DNA from: Micrasema longulum
Taxonomy: Eukaryota > Arthropoda > Insecta > Trichoptera > Brachycentridae
Assembly: GCA_022494885.1 (NCBI GenBank)
Contig: JAGVSM010001341.1
Span: 124,001 to 188,000 of the forward strand
Direction: 5' to 3'
DNA: 64,000 nt
Part shown: one piece after another, positions 54,920 through 64,000 of the stretch
How positions within the stretch are numbered: position 1 is the stretch's first letter
How the letters are laid out: each line of letters opens with the position of its first letter
The notes under the pieces: model-generated
The model's input: only the letters and a program-made list of their open reading frames with translations
Told to the model about the DNA's origin: nothing
The model's database searches: none
Made by a program: the position numbers and the translations under genes

Positions 54920-55160
54920 TAAAATAACATCACATATCACTCGTCACACGGGCTGTAAAAACTGTTTTATTTAGGCGTTTTTTAGGTACGTACATGTTTT
55001 GTATATTTTTAGATCATTAAAAAGTGAATTGTAAAAATTGATTCCTGTATACAAAAAACTGTTTCTTTTTCTGTTGGTCCTAGGTTGTTCGCAAGTTAAA
55101 TTTGATGCTCTTGTATTTAGTTTATGTATATTGTAGTTAAAATTAAATTTCATATTTGTC
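54920..55160 (-). mobile_element. LINE 3' fragment (reverse transcriptase C-terminus)
   Basis: Minus frame: NIHKLNTRASNLTCEQPR, then RNSFLYTGINFYNSLFNDLK. 'NTR', and 'NSF.Y.G...YNSL' are the C-terminal LINE motifs. 5'-truncated. Confidence 0.7.
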
Positions 55161-55164
55161 TTTA

Positions 55165-55795
55165 TTTTATTATTATTTTATACTTTAATTTTATAACCGG
55201 ATTTCTCCTAGGAATATGATTAAATAATTCGTTAATGTAGATATAAATTATTGAATTATTTGATTTTATAATCGGTGATGCGCCTCACTAATTCTAAATG
55301 CCATGTATAAGAAAATACAACCAATGTGACGTCACACCTGGGACATTATCATTGGAAGGGTATAAATATAACGTTAGGGTGATAATGGTTCTCAAAACCA
55401 CAAGGGCTCGATGTTTAGCTTATCTTTATTTTAGTAGAGAACTACAAAATGGTTTTATGAGGTTGAGTAAGACATTGAAATGATAGCGATCAGAGAAAAA
55501 GCTTATTTTAAATACTAAAAATAAAAAAATGTTGCATGTATAGGGATTTAATAAAAAAAACTGATGTTCTAAAAATTGATGGGTTATTGATATAGTTTTA
55601 TTCTAATTCAATATTTGAATAGATATATGAATTAAATTATTAAATTTGTAATAAAAATAATTTGTTAATAAATCAAAATTTTTAACACACCATTTTAAAG
55701 CAAGTTTATTGTGTTAAATATACTTGCTTTTGGTTGCTAGTGAATAAAATATTAGATTCTGAGGAAAATGTATTGTTTTTATCTTATTTTTTACC
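55165..55795. other. no gene recognised
   Basis: AT-rich, unique by eye. Confidence 0.4.
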
Positions 55796-55797
55796 GT

Positions 55798-56137
55798 TAT
55801 AATTTATTTATTTTACATAAACGGCATAAATTGCCTTTAACATATATTGAACATAAATATGAAAAAAAAAATACATATATAAAAACATAACAAAAAATTA
55901 TAAAATTGCATAACTATAACAATAGTAACAAGTAGGTAAATACACATAAGCAACCAAAAATATTAACAAAATAAATACATAAATATGAAAAAACAAAAAA
56001 GGGAAAAACATTTTTAAATATAAAGAAAAGTTTAAGAATAATATTGCGAGAGAAAAAAAGAAATCAAACTCGTTTTATAACTATCAAGTCCAGAACCAAA
56101 TATATCAGCCTTGTCCTCATACTGATTGCCACAATAA
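55798..56137 (-). mobile_element. jockey-like LINE, 5'-truncated 3' end
   Basis: The 3' end AAATTTATGCCGTTTATG (inverted; ACATAAACGGCATAAATTGC on plus) parallels the end of the long jockey copy (ATAAACGGCACTTAGTGCC). The inner end encodes CGNQYEDKADIFGSGLDSYK, matching LGNKYQDIGDSFHMKFITYR of that copy. About 340 bp, joined to a foldback arm. Confidence 0.75.
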
Positions 56138-56330
56138 ACTGGATTGCACCCCTAGGGAATCATTTAGATTAACAAATTACAAAAAGGATGGAGAACATTT
56201 AGGAGAATGGAATATGGAAGTCTCGGCATATACAGGGCCTTTGACCTGTCATTGGCTAGATTAAGTGTCCACTTTACACACTGTATAACATTCACCATTT
56301 TTGCCTACGTTTGAATTTCATAATTTGTTA
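56138..56330 (+). mobile_element. foldback family, half copy (FB12)
   Basis: GGATTGCACCCCTAGGGAAT, TTACAAAAAGGATGGAGAAC, a mutated core ACAGGGCCTTTGACCTGTCA and TTTACACACTGTATAACATT. It directly follows the truncated jockey copy. Confidence 0.75.
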
Positions 56331-56464
56331 GTTTTAATAAACAAAAGATGAAAAAATGTATGAGACTGGATGCTATTTTACGAAGTTTGAACAAAAAAAA
56401 ACTTTTAAAATAAAAAATCTTTTAAAATAAATAATCTAAAAAATTCTACAAATCACAAAGAACA

Positions 56465-57010
56465 ACAACAACAAATTATCACGCCGTTTCCCCATAGGGG
56501 TAGGCAGAGAGGATAGAACGCCATATCACTTTGTCTTGGCATACAGACCTCGCTTCCTCTACATTCATACATCTTCTCATGCACGCACGCCGATTATTCC
56601 TATTTTAGACATGTCTATCTTCGAATATTTGATGGACTTGATCGTGTCATGTCTTTCTCGGTCTTCCTCGTTTTCTGCATCCATCAACATTCGCATCGTA
56701 GATCCTTTTGGCCGTTTTTTCGCTGTCCATTCGCTCTACATGTCCGAACCAACGCAGCACCCTTTTCTTGATTCTGTCGATAATGCATGTCTCAGCCTTA
56801 CAAACTTCACGGATCTCGACGTTTGTGCACCTATCATACATCGTTTTACCACACATTCTCCTGAGGGATCGCATTTCGACAGCATTCAACTTACTTTCAT
56901 CATCATTTTTTCAATTCCATTCTTCGTTCCCATACATTAGAGTTGGCACTAGAACTCCGTTGTGAAGTGCTAGTTTAGCCACTTGCGATAAACATTTGTT
57001 TGCCAAAGTA
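56465..57010 (-). pseudogene. RTE-like LINE, C-terminal part
   Basis: 3' end CACGCCGTTTCCCCATAGGG. The minus frame 56647-56889: NAVEMRSLRRMCGKTMYDRC, TNVEIREVCKAETCIIDRIK, LRWFGHVERMDSEKTAKRIY, GCRKRGRPRKT. It continues upstream into an 'LALHNGVLVPTLMYGNEEW' segment in another frame (to about 57010). 'GHVERM' and 'GRPRKT' identify the insect RTE-like group. This is the best copy of the family and serves as the empty-site reference for the insertions at 11054 and 62295. Confidence 0.88.
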
Positions 57011-57290
57011 GATTTTTTTAAAAGAAAAATAATAATAATGCTTTCTGTGTATTAGATTCACATTTATTAGATTAGAGATATTGACTTTTATACTGTGAAA
57101 TTATACTTTTGTACTTGTCATGTAAAAGCCCCATGGGCGAATAATAAATGAATCTGTCTTTGAAAAATGAGAAAATTTTAAGCAATCGATTTTTTATTAA
57201 AAATATTTCGTTTTTATTTTTTTTTGTAATTAATTGACTTTGATAATTCTTTTTGGTTACCATAATATGGTTCCTGTTGCCATATTTTGG
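57011..57290. other. no gene recognised
   Basis: AT-rich. A 63-codon minus frame (57072-57263) lies downstream of the ELMO remnant on the same strand, but it does not resemble the expected continuation. Confidence 0.35.
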
Positions 57291-57293
57291 TTA

Positions 57294-57670
57294 TTGAAAT
57301 GTTGAATCTTCTGCTTAAATTTATCTAGTCCCATGGGGTGGGAAGATAATTTTCTTAAAATTTGTTCTCTGACAACACTAAAGACCTTGACAAAATCTTC
57401 AGTGGTTGCTCTCATTTCTTTCCATGTTTTGTTAAATAATACTATACAAATACAAATAGGATGATAAGTCTGTCCTTGTTCACTCGGAGACTCTTTGATT
57501 CTAAAAATATCGCCTTATAATTTGACTAGTTCTATGCTTTTTCTTCTAAAGGGACATTCATGTTTATCAGTTCTACAGCTGTTTTCCAGAACAACCTTAG
57601 TACAAGATTCTGTATGATTTCTAGCAAAGTATATCATGCAGTCAAAGCGAGCATTCCGGGAGTATTTTTT
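57294..57670 (-). pseudogene. ELMO/Ced-12 pseudogene fragment
   Basis: The minus strand reads TPGMLAL, then in the next frame MIYFARNHTES, KVVLENSCRTDKHECPFRRK, SIELVKL, a TAA stop, GDIFRIKESPSEQ, YHP, then directly ICICIVLFNKTWKEMRATTE, and REQILRKLSSHPMGLDKFKQ. This follows the ELMO domain of engulfment and cell motility proteins (Ced-12), which with DOCK proteins form a Rac activator for phagocytosis and migration. Lesions: one frameshift after GMLAL, one in-frame stop, and about 15 residues missing between 'HP' and 'ICICI'. The N-terminal repeats and the PH domain are absent. No flanking splice sites were seen. It covers about 125 codons, so it is a dead retrocopy or a duplicated exon block. 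Confidence 0.82.
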
Positions 57671-58450
57671 TATATTAAAAGTCATGTGTATTAAAAAAAA
57701 TCGTTAGGGTTATTGTTAAGTAAATAACAGCATTTGTTGATACTATTCCTGGCCAATTACCTTTCTTTCCCATCCTTCCCTTGACCAATCCTTATGGTAC
57801 CTACCTAATATCGCGAGGTAGAAGAAATTCAAAATTAGAAGATTCGGATTAAGAAAAAAAACAAAACAACATTTTTTACTCCACATAAAATTCCATAAAA
57901 AGTGCTTGGATTCATTGTAACATTTTACAGTGCATTTTGTCACCCAGTGCCCGAAATTGAAGAGCATTCACATCATATTAAAGGTAGGTATCCATTCCAT
58001 GTTCCTATCCTTTTTTCAAATATTTCCCCATCACAAAACTGAATGAAATTTGTTTTTCATTTACAGTCCGCCTTTTCTGTAACAGTTATATGAGAAATAT
58101 TATAAAATCTAGTCATGTTATGTCTTGTTTGGTAAGTGCAGTCATCATGAGCTTTTTACGGCTGATTTTAAATTTGTCTCCTGGGAAATTGTATTGTATT
58201 TTTTACTGTTAAAAGACTTTAACATAACTCGTCAATTACTTTGGATCTGGCGTTCGAGTTTTGGTGTCTGTTTTATTACCATTTCCATGCACAGCATTTC
58301 ATATTAACAAATGGCATTAAAATTAGGAAAATTATAGGAGAGCAAATTTTTTATTTTGAAAAATATACAGGATTGTTGCTAGCTGTTAGTCTAGAAAAAG
58401 TGAATGAGGAAGTGTATTGGTTTAAAAAAAATGTATTGTTAACATGTTTT
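57671..58450. other. unassigned; possible relic exon at 58067-58131
   Basis: TTTACAG at 58060-58066 and GTTTGGTAAGTG at about 58128 bracket 65 bp with one open frame (RLFCNSYMRNIIKSSHVMSC), as expected of an exon. Further open pieces in shifting frames continue to 58470. The protein is not recognised. This may be a decayed host gene or chance. Confidence 0.25.
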
Positions 58451-58454
58451 TATG

Positions 58455-58570
58455 TGAACCGAACCAAGTAAAACTTTGCCGTACAATGAAATACTCCAAT
58501 TTTTACCACGTGTAAGAAAACAATAAATTTTAATATCCAATTCCTCGTTGCACTAAACTTACTCATTATT
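58455..58570 (-). mobile_element. MITE family A, partial inverted copy
   Basis: ACTTTGCCGTACAATG, CCAATTTTTACCACGTGTAA and GCACTAAACTTACTCATT match the last third of the inverted copy at 9956-10305. Confidence 0.55.
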
Positions 58571-59230
58571 GTTGCCAAAAAACTCTTTTGAAATGTTTAA
58601 TGTCAAATTTGTAAATCGAACACACAGCCTGATTTATGGCAGTGAAAGACGCTAGTGAGATAGATAAATCATTTTTAAATTAAAATTAATTCTGTAATGT
58701 TGATTTTTAAGCGTAGTGTTATACTGTATCCTTTAGAAGCTAAATAAAGCCGGGTTGGCTGAGAATGCTATGCTCCCACATTCACATATTACATGTATGG
58801 ATACTAGAATAGTAAAAGGGCAGGACTCGTATTACATAAGGACGGTAATAGATTTACCGATGTTTGTCGGTATACAAAATCAAAATTATCCATATAAAAA
58901 AATTACAATTGGGTGAAACCATCTCAGTAACATGATTGGTAAACGTAGATGTTCCATTATTTCACATACAGTAGTTGATGATTATGTTTTTGACTTGGAG
59001 AAAAAAATATGGACTGAAGAAGTTTGTGTAAGAGGTGACAGAAGAGGAAGAGAAGAGAGGGGAAGAGCTGGACCAACTTTAGAGATAAGAACTTAATTGG
59101 AGGACCTTAAGAAAAGTACAACATAGAGACGAAACAACGTAATAAAGAGATTTGTTCTGGTTGACAATATGCAGAAAAGATTAAAGACTGAAAGTCCACC
59201 ATCAAACTGGACGGAACAGATATGCTGGAC
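58571..59230. other. no gene recognised
   Basis: Includes a purine-rich tract at 59040-59070 (GAAGAGGAAGAGAAGAGAGG). No motif found. Confidence 0.35.
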
Positions 59231-59240
59231 TTTTAAGTGA

Positions 59241-59690
59241 CTGCAGCCATTCGCCTAGCCGAGTCAAAAAACGTCTGGAGAAGTAAAGTTGAATGAGTTA
59301 GAGAGAGAAAGAATGCCTGAAGGAAATTTGTGATAGTTGGTAGAGTATAATATTTAAAAAAGAAAAGCACAATATCATCACGATCAGATCAGGACTGCGA
59401 CAAGGTTTTCAATGACTCCAGCTACCCACATAGCTGAGTCAAGGAATTACAAGAGGACAATAGATGATAAAGTTGAATAAGAAACGGCAGCCTGAAAGAG
59501 GCTTGTGTTAGAAAGGATAAAAAGAGCACCAACACGTTAAAGCGATCAGGTTGCAATTGATAAAGGCTCTTCAACACTTGCGGCTATCCATCTAGCCGAG
59601 TTGAGAGACAACAACTGGTGGAATGTAGCAAACAAATTTGAAACTCTTGATAAAGATTCTCAGTAACGAGACGACTGAACGGTTTTTGCT
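59241..59690. repeat. three imperfect direct repeats of about 170 bp
   Basis: Related blocks start at 59241 (CTGCAGCCATTCGCCTAGCC), 59416 (CTCCAGCTACCCACATAGCT) and 59577 (CTTGCGGCTATCCATCTAGC), each followed by GAGT(C/T). The spacings are 175 and 161 bp. They end just before an LTR-like end at 59696, so they could be the internal region of that element. Confidence 0.55.
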
Positions 59691-59695
59691 TGTCA

Positions 59696-60030
59696 AATGT
59701 AGGGAACTCTTATCCCAGTTAGAGATAACAGAAGAAAACGACGTTGATGTTTTGATGTAGATTTATCACATGTTTAATAAAATATAGAATTTCGTTATGA
59801 AGTGATGGCTATAACTGAACTGAACTTATGTGAACTGCTTCATCTCCGAACTGAACTGTACTAAAGTACGACTGCTAAAAAGGATTTACACAAATATGGA
59901 ACGAGAAATACAGGTGACTTCAGGTTTCTTAAAATAAGACGGACTGAAACTCAAAACAACCTTTACTTTAAAGATTTGAAAATATTTAAAGAGTTATCAG
60001 AAAATCACAAAGAAGCTGGAAGGATTTCCA
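59696..60030 (-). mobile_element. diverged LTR-like element
   Basis: It starts TGTAGGGAACTCTTATCCCA, then GTTAGAGATAACAGAAG, close to the LTR family-1 end (CTCCTACCCCAGTTAGAGATTG). It also has a 'GAACTGAACT' rich middle. The other end could not be placed, so the right coordinate is approximate. Confidence 0.45.
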
Positions 60031-61390
60031 CCTTCCAATTAAAGTGCTTTGTTTACATTCGGAATAAATACAAAAATTTATTATGTATATTATACATAAA
60101 ATTAAGCTAGGTATATTTATTTTGATAATTATTATTTGATATTCCAGCTAAGTATCTGTATTTTGGATGTTTTATTATTTTGACGTTTACGTACAGGAAA
60201 TGCGCAATTTATGTTTTGCAGTGTTTTGAAGACGAGTAGGATAGGCGACAGTAGGTTTTTGTTTCTGGGTGAACTTAGAAGATCAGAGATAAGTTTTCAA
60301 GTTAACTGTATGATATCTCTTTCTTTGGTTTCAATCTCGTAAGATGGATTGATTTGCAGCAAGGCTCTGGACCTTATCTATCATGTGGGCATTTTTAGGT
60401 CTTCACGTGATCTGCAGTTCAAATCTTCGATTAAATTCTCGAAGGATGAGTGGGATGTACTATGTGTCCCACCCATCTAGCGCGTTTCTCGAAGATGGCT
60501 ATGGATGGATTCTACCAAAAACCTAGTTGTTTGTGATGCGGTCTCTTCAATAAATTTCCAAAATTATTTTATAGAACATCTCGAAAGCCGAATCATCGAA
60601 TATCGCTTAATCTCTTATCGTCGCATTCTAATCAAAGATCAGTGGAAGATGTATCTCGTATGCATACGAGGAACCTAAAATATTCTAACTGACGTATATA
60701 TCGGATCATCTTACTATTTTGTCAGACTTGACTGTATCTGTATAACTCATTTGAATATTCACCCAACTCGCTCCTGTAACTAGATTTGTTACATCGTGTT
60801 TACAAATGAATGGTACGTAATACAGCGAGCATTTTCAAAACACGAAAAACTGATAACACTTTTGTACAATTCATTTTTAAAATACGAAACTTAAATCGAT
60901 GAATTATTCATTTGCGCCAAACTGGTTTCGAGTAAACCAAACCGTACTCGGAACAAATAACAACAGAGTGAAAAATGAATAACTTGAAAAATGGTTGCTA
61001 GTGCTTGGATTTTTGTTGCTTGGATTATGATTTGATTTTTGGATCAATTTTTAGAAAAATAAGAAGAACGAATCAACTGACGAATTGGAAAATGAGAATA
61101 GTAGCTTAAGAGCCTGTTTTATAAACATTCGTATTTTAGCTTGATACAATTTTTCATCTCTAAAAAGACTGTGCTAAAAAAAACCATGTGCAAACGGTGC
61201 TGTAACGTCATTTTACATTGAGCAAAAGACGAGATGTTTTGATATGCAAAAAATTTACATATTTACTTTACATGTAGAACTTTTGCTCAGAGAAATCTCT
61301 CCTTTATCGCACTGAGAGGGTTCAATATTTTGAAAGAGCGTATTAAGCTCTCAAGGACCAAAACTATTTTTAAAAGAGGAGTTAATGACT
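60031..61390. other. unassigned
   Basis: A less AT-rich zone at 60180-60760 has long open pieces on the minus strand but many stops and no motif I recognise. A short inverted pair (TTGAGCAAAAG / CTTTTGCTCAG) lies at 61228-61292. Confidence 0.3.
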
Positions 61391-61397
61391 GGATTTT

Positions 61398-61490
61398 CCT
61401 TATTGGGAGAGATTTGAGTGGAAAACTCCTTGATAATTTTCCAAATGTTTGAGTTTACTGTTTACCATATTGGTGGGCCATATATTTAGA
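61398..61490 (+). repeat. dispersed repeat, partial copy
   Basis: GATTTGAGTGGAAAACTCCT, TTGATAATTTTCCAAATGTT and TGAGTTTACTGTTTACCATA match 42120-42210. Confidence 0.6.
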
Positions 61491-61789
61491 TAAAAATCCA
61501 AATATATATAATAATGATAATTTTGATTAAAAAATTCATATTAAAATAGCAAAATTGGGACTCCTGATGTTTTTTGCACAAAAAAAAGTGGACTTTGGAT
61601 TTTTATTACAACTTAAAAAAGCATTTCTATGAGAAAAGTGGCCTTCAGTGTTTAATTTACGTATAAAATAGGTAACTGCGATAATTTTTGACATCAAAAC
61701 AGCAAAAAGTCGACTCCCGTTTTTTATCCTGTAAAGTACAGATACTAAATATGGATGGATATGGGTCTACAAAAAAGTACAACATATTA

Positions 61790-62845
61790 AGACTAAGAAA
61801 GATAATAAAAGGAGGGTGAGTGCCGGGAAAAGAGTAAGCGGTGCACTGGAATCTACTTTGGCAAACAAATGTTTATGGCAAGACGCAAAACTAGCAGGTC
61901 ACAACGGAGTTCTAGTGCCAGCTCTGATGAATGGTATGGAATTAAAAAAAATAATTATGAAAGTAGGTTAAATGCTGTCGAAATGCGATCCCTCAAGCAA
62001 ATGTGTGGTAAAACGATGTATGGTGGTGTACAAATGTCGAGATCCGTGAACTGTGTAAAGCTGAGACATGCATTATCGACAGAATCAAGAAAGGGGTGCT
62101 GCGTTGGTTTGGACATGTAGAGCGAATGAACAGCGAAAAAACGGCTAAAAGGATCTACGATGCGAATGTTTTTGGATGCAGAAAACGAGGAAGACCGAGA
62201 AAGACACGGCACGATCGAGTCTATTGAATACTTGAAGATGGACATGTCAAGAGTAGGAATAGTCGGCGTGCGTGCATGAGAAGATGTATGAATGTGTAGT
62301 TCATAATCGATGACTCACATGTGTTCACCCGAAGTAGACTAATGACCGACGATGCAATGTCATCATTTTCTATCGAATCCAATACATACGTATAATGCAA
62401 CTCTTACAGTATTGCTCGTTAAACCGGGAGCATTGTTCTGCAGTACATTCACATCGTCCCTACCACGAAGAAATGAACTACAAAGGAACGTGGACTATAA
62501 AGAGACCATAGGACGCAGCCAAGTCAGTCAGCCCAACAAGTTCAGTCCAGTTCGCTCAGCTCCAGCATGTAGTTCAAATGCAGTCTCTTCAACTCCTAAT
62601 CGCCGTAACACTCGTGCGACATGATTAATTATTTATTCGCCATGTAGTAAAAAAACGCCAAACAGCAACCTCGTGTCTTCTCTGTCAATCTCTAACTGGG
62701 GTAGGAACTCCAACTCTTAACTACCTTTATCCTACAAATGTAGAGGAAGCAAGGTCTGTTTGCAAATACAGAGTGATATGGCGTTGTAACCTTTCTACCT
62801 ACCCCTACGGGGAAACGGCATGATGGTTTGTTTGTTTTGTGATAG
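61790..62845 (+). pseudogene. RTE-like LINE, C-terminal part, split by a solo LTR
   Basis: Pieces 61790-62294 and 62737-62845. The plus strand gives 'ESTLANKCLWQDAKL', 'NGVLVPALMNG', then with shifts 'CGKTMYGGVQMSRSVNCVK' and the 'RIYDANV.GCRKRGRPRKT' region. The 3' end is CTACGGGGAAACGGCATGAT then (TTTG)n. Related to 56465-57010. A 442-bp element interrupts it at the AATG of ATGAATGTAGAGG. Confidence 0.85.
62295..62736 (+). mobile_element. solo LTR, family 1, with target duplication
   Basis: 442 bp, starting TGTAGTTCATAATCGATG and ending TTTATCCTACA, so it has TG...CA ends with a 5-bp inverted TGTAG/CTACA. AATG is duplicated at 62291-62294 and 62737-62740. The uninterrupted site can be read in the sister RTE copy at 56540-56560. 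Inside are a TATA-like CTATAAAGAGACC and GCAACCTCGTGTCTTCTCTG. Unpaired, so it is a solo LTR left by recombination, or a very short TRIM-type element. Confidence 0.88.
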
Positions 62846-63230
62846 TCGGAAATAACGTCGATATGTTTTTGATGTTAAGTTAAAATGCAGGATATCCCGT
62901 AAGAGGTACGTTCAAGGGTAGTAGCGAGATTGTTCATGCAATATAATGTATGGATTATCTCGACAGTCTCAAACATTCCCTAAATTTGGAACACATCTAA
63001 AGTTGTATGACAATATGAAATTTAAAGTATGTGAACACGGAGCTGCAATAAGCTACCATAATACACATGCATATACACAGTAGGTACTAGGGACGTTGTT
63101 GTATTGTTACCAAACCTTACAAGTTTCATGTCAACACGGGGTTTACCTCAAACATGGTAAATACAACATGAAGCTGGTATAAAACGAGTAAGCCCTTCGA
63201 TGTAACGACAAAATAAAGAAATTATAAGGA
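62846..63230. other. no gene recognised
   Basis: Unique by eye; no motif. Confidence 0.4.
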
Positions 63231-63234
63231 TTTT

Positions 63235-63560
63235 GAGAATATTGAAAGTTTAGATTTAAAAAAATGAAAAAATTCTGCAAATTGTTCTATGCTTTCAAAC
63301 GTTTGGTTGTGTTCTTCAAAACACAAGCAAAATGATTTATGATGCCCTTGTACAGTCCTTTCTTTCTTATGAAATGATTGGAGGAGGGAGGAGCTTATAA
63401 TAATCATGTTAAGTATTTGTAAACCGTCTGAATATTTTTAAAATTAAAATTGTACTTGATAAAAATGTTTTTTCTCCTTCAACCAATTACTTCAGGAAGA
63501 CAAACTTTTGTAGCAAAAGTGTCTAAAATATATTTTTATGTGCCAACACTTCATTAAAAA
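63235..63560 (+). mobile_element. LINE fragment (reverse transcriptase thumb)
   Basis: The plus strand gives MIYDALVQSFLSYEMIGGG, then in shifted frames 'GGAYNNHVKYL', a 'LKLKLYLIKMFFL' stretch and 'TFVAKVSKIYF'. This is the 'ALVQS...YG...WGG.Y' thumb pattern of CR1/jockey-type LINEs. Decayed and truncated. Confidence 0.5.
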
Positions 63561-63789
63561 AATATATATAAATAAATGTTCAAAAATTTTTGTTTATTGA
63601 CAAATACCTGTTATAATTGTATGCCTAACGTTTCTACATCTCTAATGGAGCAAGATGCTTGTGTTAAGAGAGCGAATTATTTTCTAAAAAAAAAATGTGA
63701 ATACGATAGAGATGAACTACTTTTTAAAAAAAAAATGAAATAATGGAAAAAAAATTGCTATCTTAAAAAAAAAGGTATTGATGAAAGAA

Positions 63790-64000
63790 ATGAAACTAAC
63801 AAATTACAACAGGGATGGAGAATATCTTAAAGAAGGGAATACGAAAGTCTAGGCTTGAGGTGATTTTCACAAAAATGGCGCTGTATAAATTATCCAAACA
63901 TTATTATTATTATTATTAGGCATTTACAGGGCTTATGACCTGTCAATGGCTGTTCAAACATAGGGAAAATAGTGAATGTTACACAGTGTGTAAAGTGACC
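63790..64000. mobile_element. foldback element, cut by the window end (FB13)
   Basis: A plus arm (TTACAACAGGGATGGAGAAT ... ACAGGGCTTATGACCTGTCA) turns straight into a minus arm (TTCAAACATAGGGAAAATAG, ACACAGTGTGTAAAGTGACC) at about 63951, so it is a hairpin with no spacer. It is interrupted at 63855 by a small LINE end. Confidence 0.78.
63855..63916 (+). mobile_element. 62-bp L2-like LINE 3' end with target duplication
   Basis: TTGAGGTGATTTTCACAAAA, ATGGCGCTGTATAAATTATC, then (ATT)n. TAGGC is repeated on both sides (63850-63854 and 63917-63921). It matches the 3' UTR of the L2-like copy at 52125-52482 (inverted there). An extreme 5' truncation. Confidence 0.7.

Overview
The window is AT-rich eukaryotic DNA, most likely from an arthropod and probably an insect. 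The reasons are: jockey-like and RTE-like LINEs of insect type, tRNA-derived SINEs with pol III A and B boxes, a repeat end of the 'ACTAGCGGACCCAACGG' type that is common in insect genomes, and a decayed copy of the metazoan gene ELMO/Ced-12. No intact host gene is visible. Almost every supported feature is a mobile element or the ruin of one, so this looks like an intergenic or heterochromatin-like part of a large, repeat-rich genome. The species cannot be named from the sequence.

Layout. 0-10 kb: small palindromic elements, a large foldback, SINE copies, and LINE 3' ends at 3.8, 4.7 and 9.4 kb. 10-14 kb: a three-layer nest (jockey end inside a SINE inside an RTE fragment), a large foldback, a hAT relic, and a second RTE piece. 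15-19 kb: a SINE, two LTR-like elements and a foldback split by one of them. 20-29 kb: two kinds of MITE and many LINE 3' fragments on both strands. 28.96-32.7 kb: the best LINE, a near full-length jockey-like element on the minus strand, with an ORF1 remnant plus an endonuclease and reverse transcriptase broken by frameshifts. It sits inside a foldback copy. 33 kb: a foldback with perfect 62-bp arms. 34-42 kb: an RTE 3' half, MITEs, a 113-bp minisatellite, and SINE/LINE nests. 42.4-42.7 kb: a hammerhead-ribozyme-like motif beside a fragment that resembles a Penelope-like element. 45-56 kb: tandem foldback units, a jockey reverse transcriptase (49.3-50.6 kb), and two more ribozyme-like copies. 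57.3-57.7 kb: the ELMO pseudogene. 59-64 kb: LTR-related sequence, an RTE fragment carrying a solo LTR with a clean 4-bp target duplication, and a foldback running off the end.

How the parts interact. The elements act as targets for each other. The nesting gives a relative order: foldbacks and RTE copies are older, and SINEs, the solo LTR and the jockey element landed in them. The autonomous LINEs (jockey-like, RTE-like, L2/CR1-like) are the plausible source of the reverse transcriptase that moved the SINEs, but every coding region here is broken or 5'-truncated.

The most unusual signals are: (1) a composite foldback family whose core, ACAGGGCTTATGACCTGTCA, recurs about 15 times in both orientations as hairpins, half-elements and tandem units; (2) hammerhead-ribozyme-like motifs at about 42.47 kb (minus) and 54.63 kb (plus), with two degenerate relatives; (3) the ELMO pseudogene. 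All family assignments come from reading motifs by eye; no database was searched.
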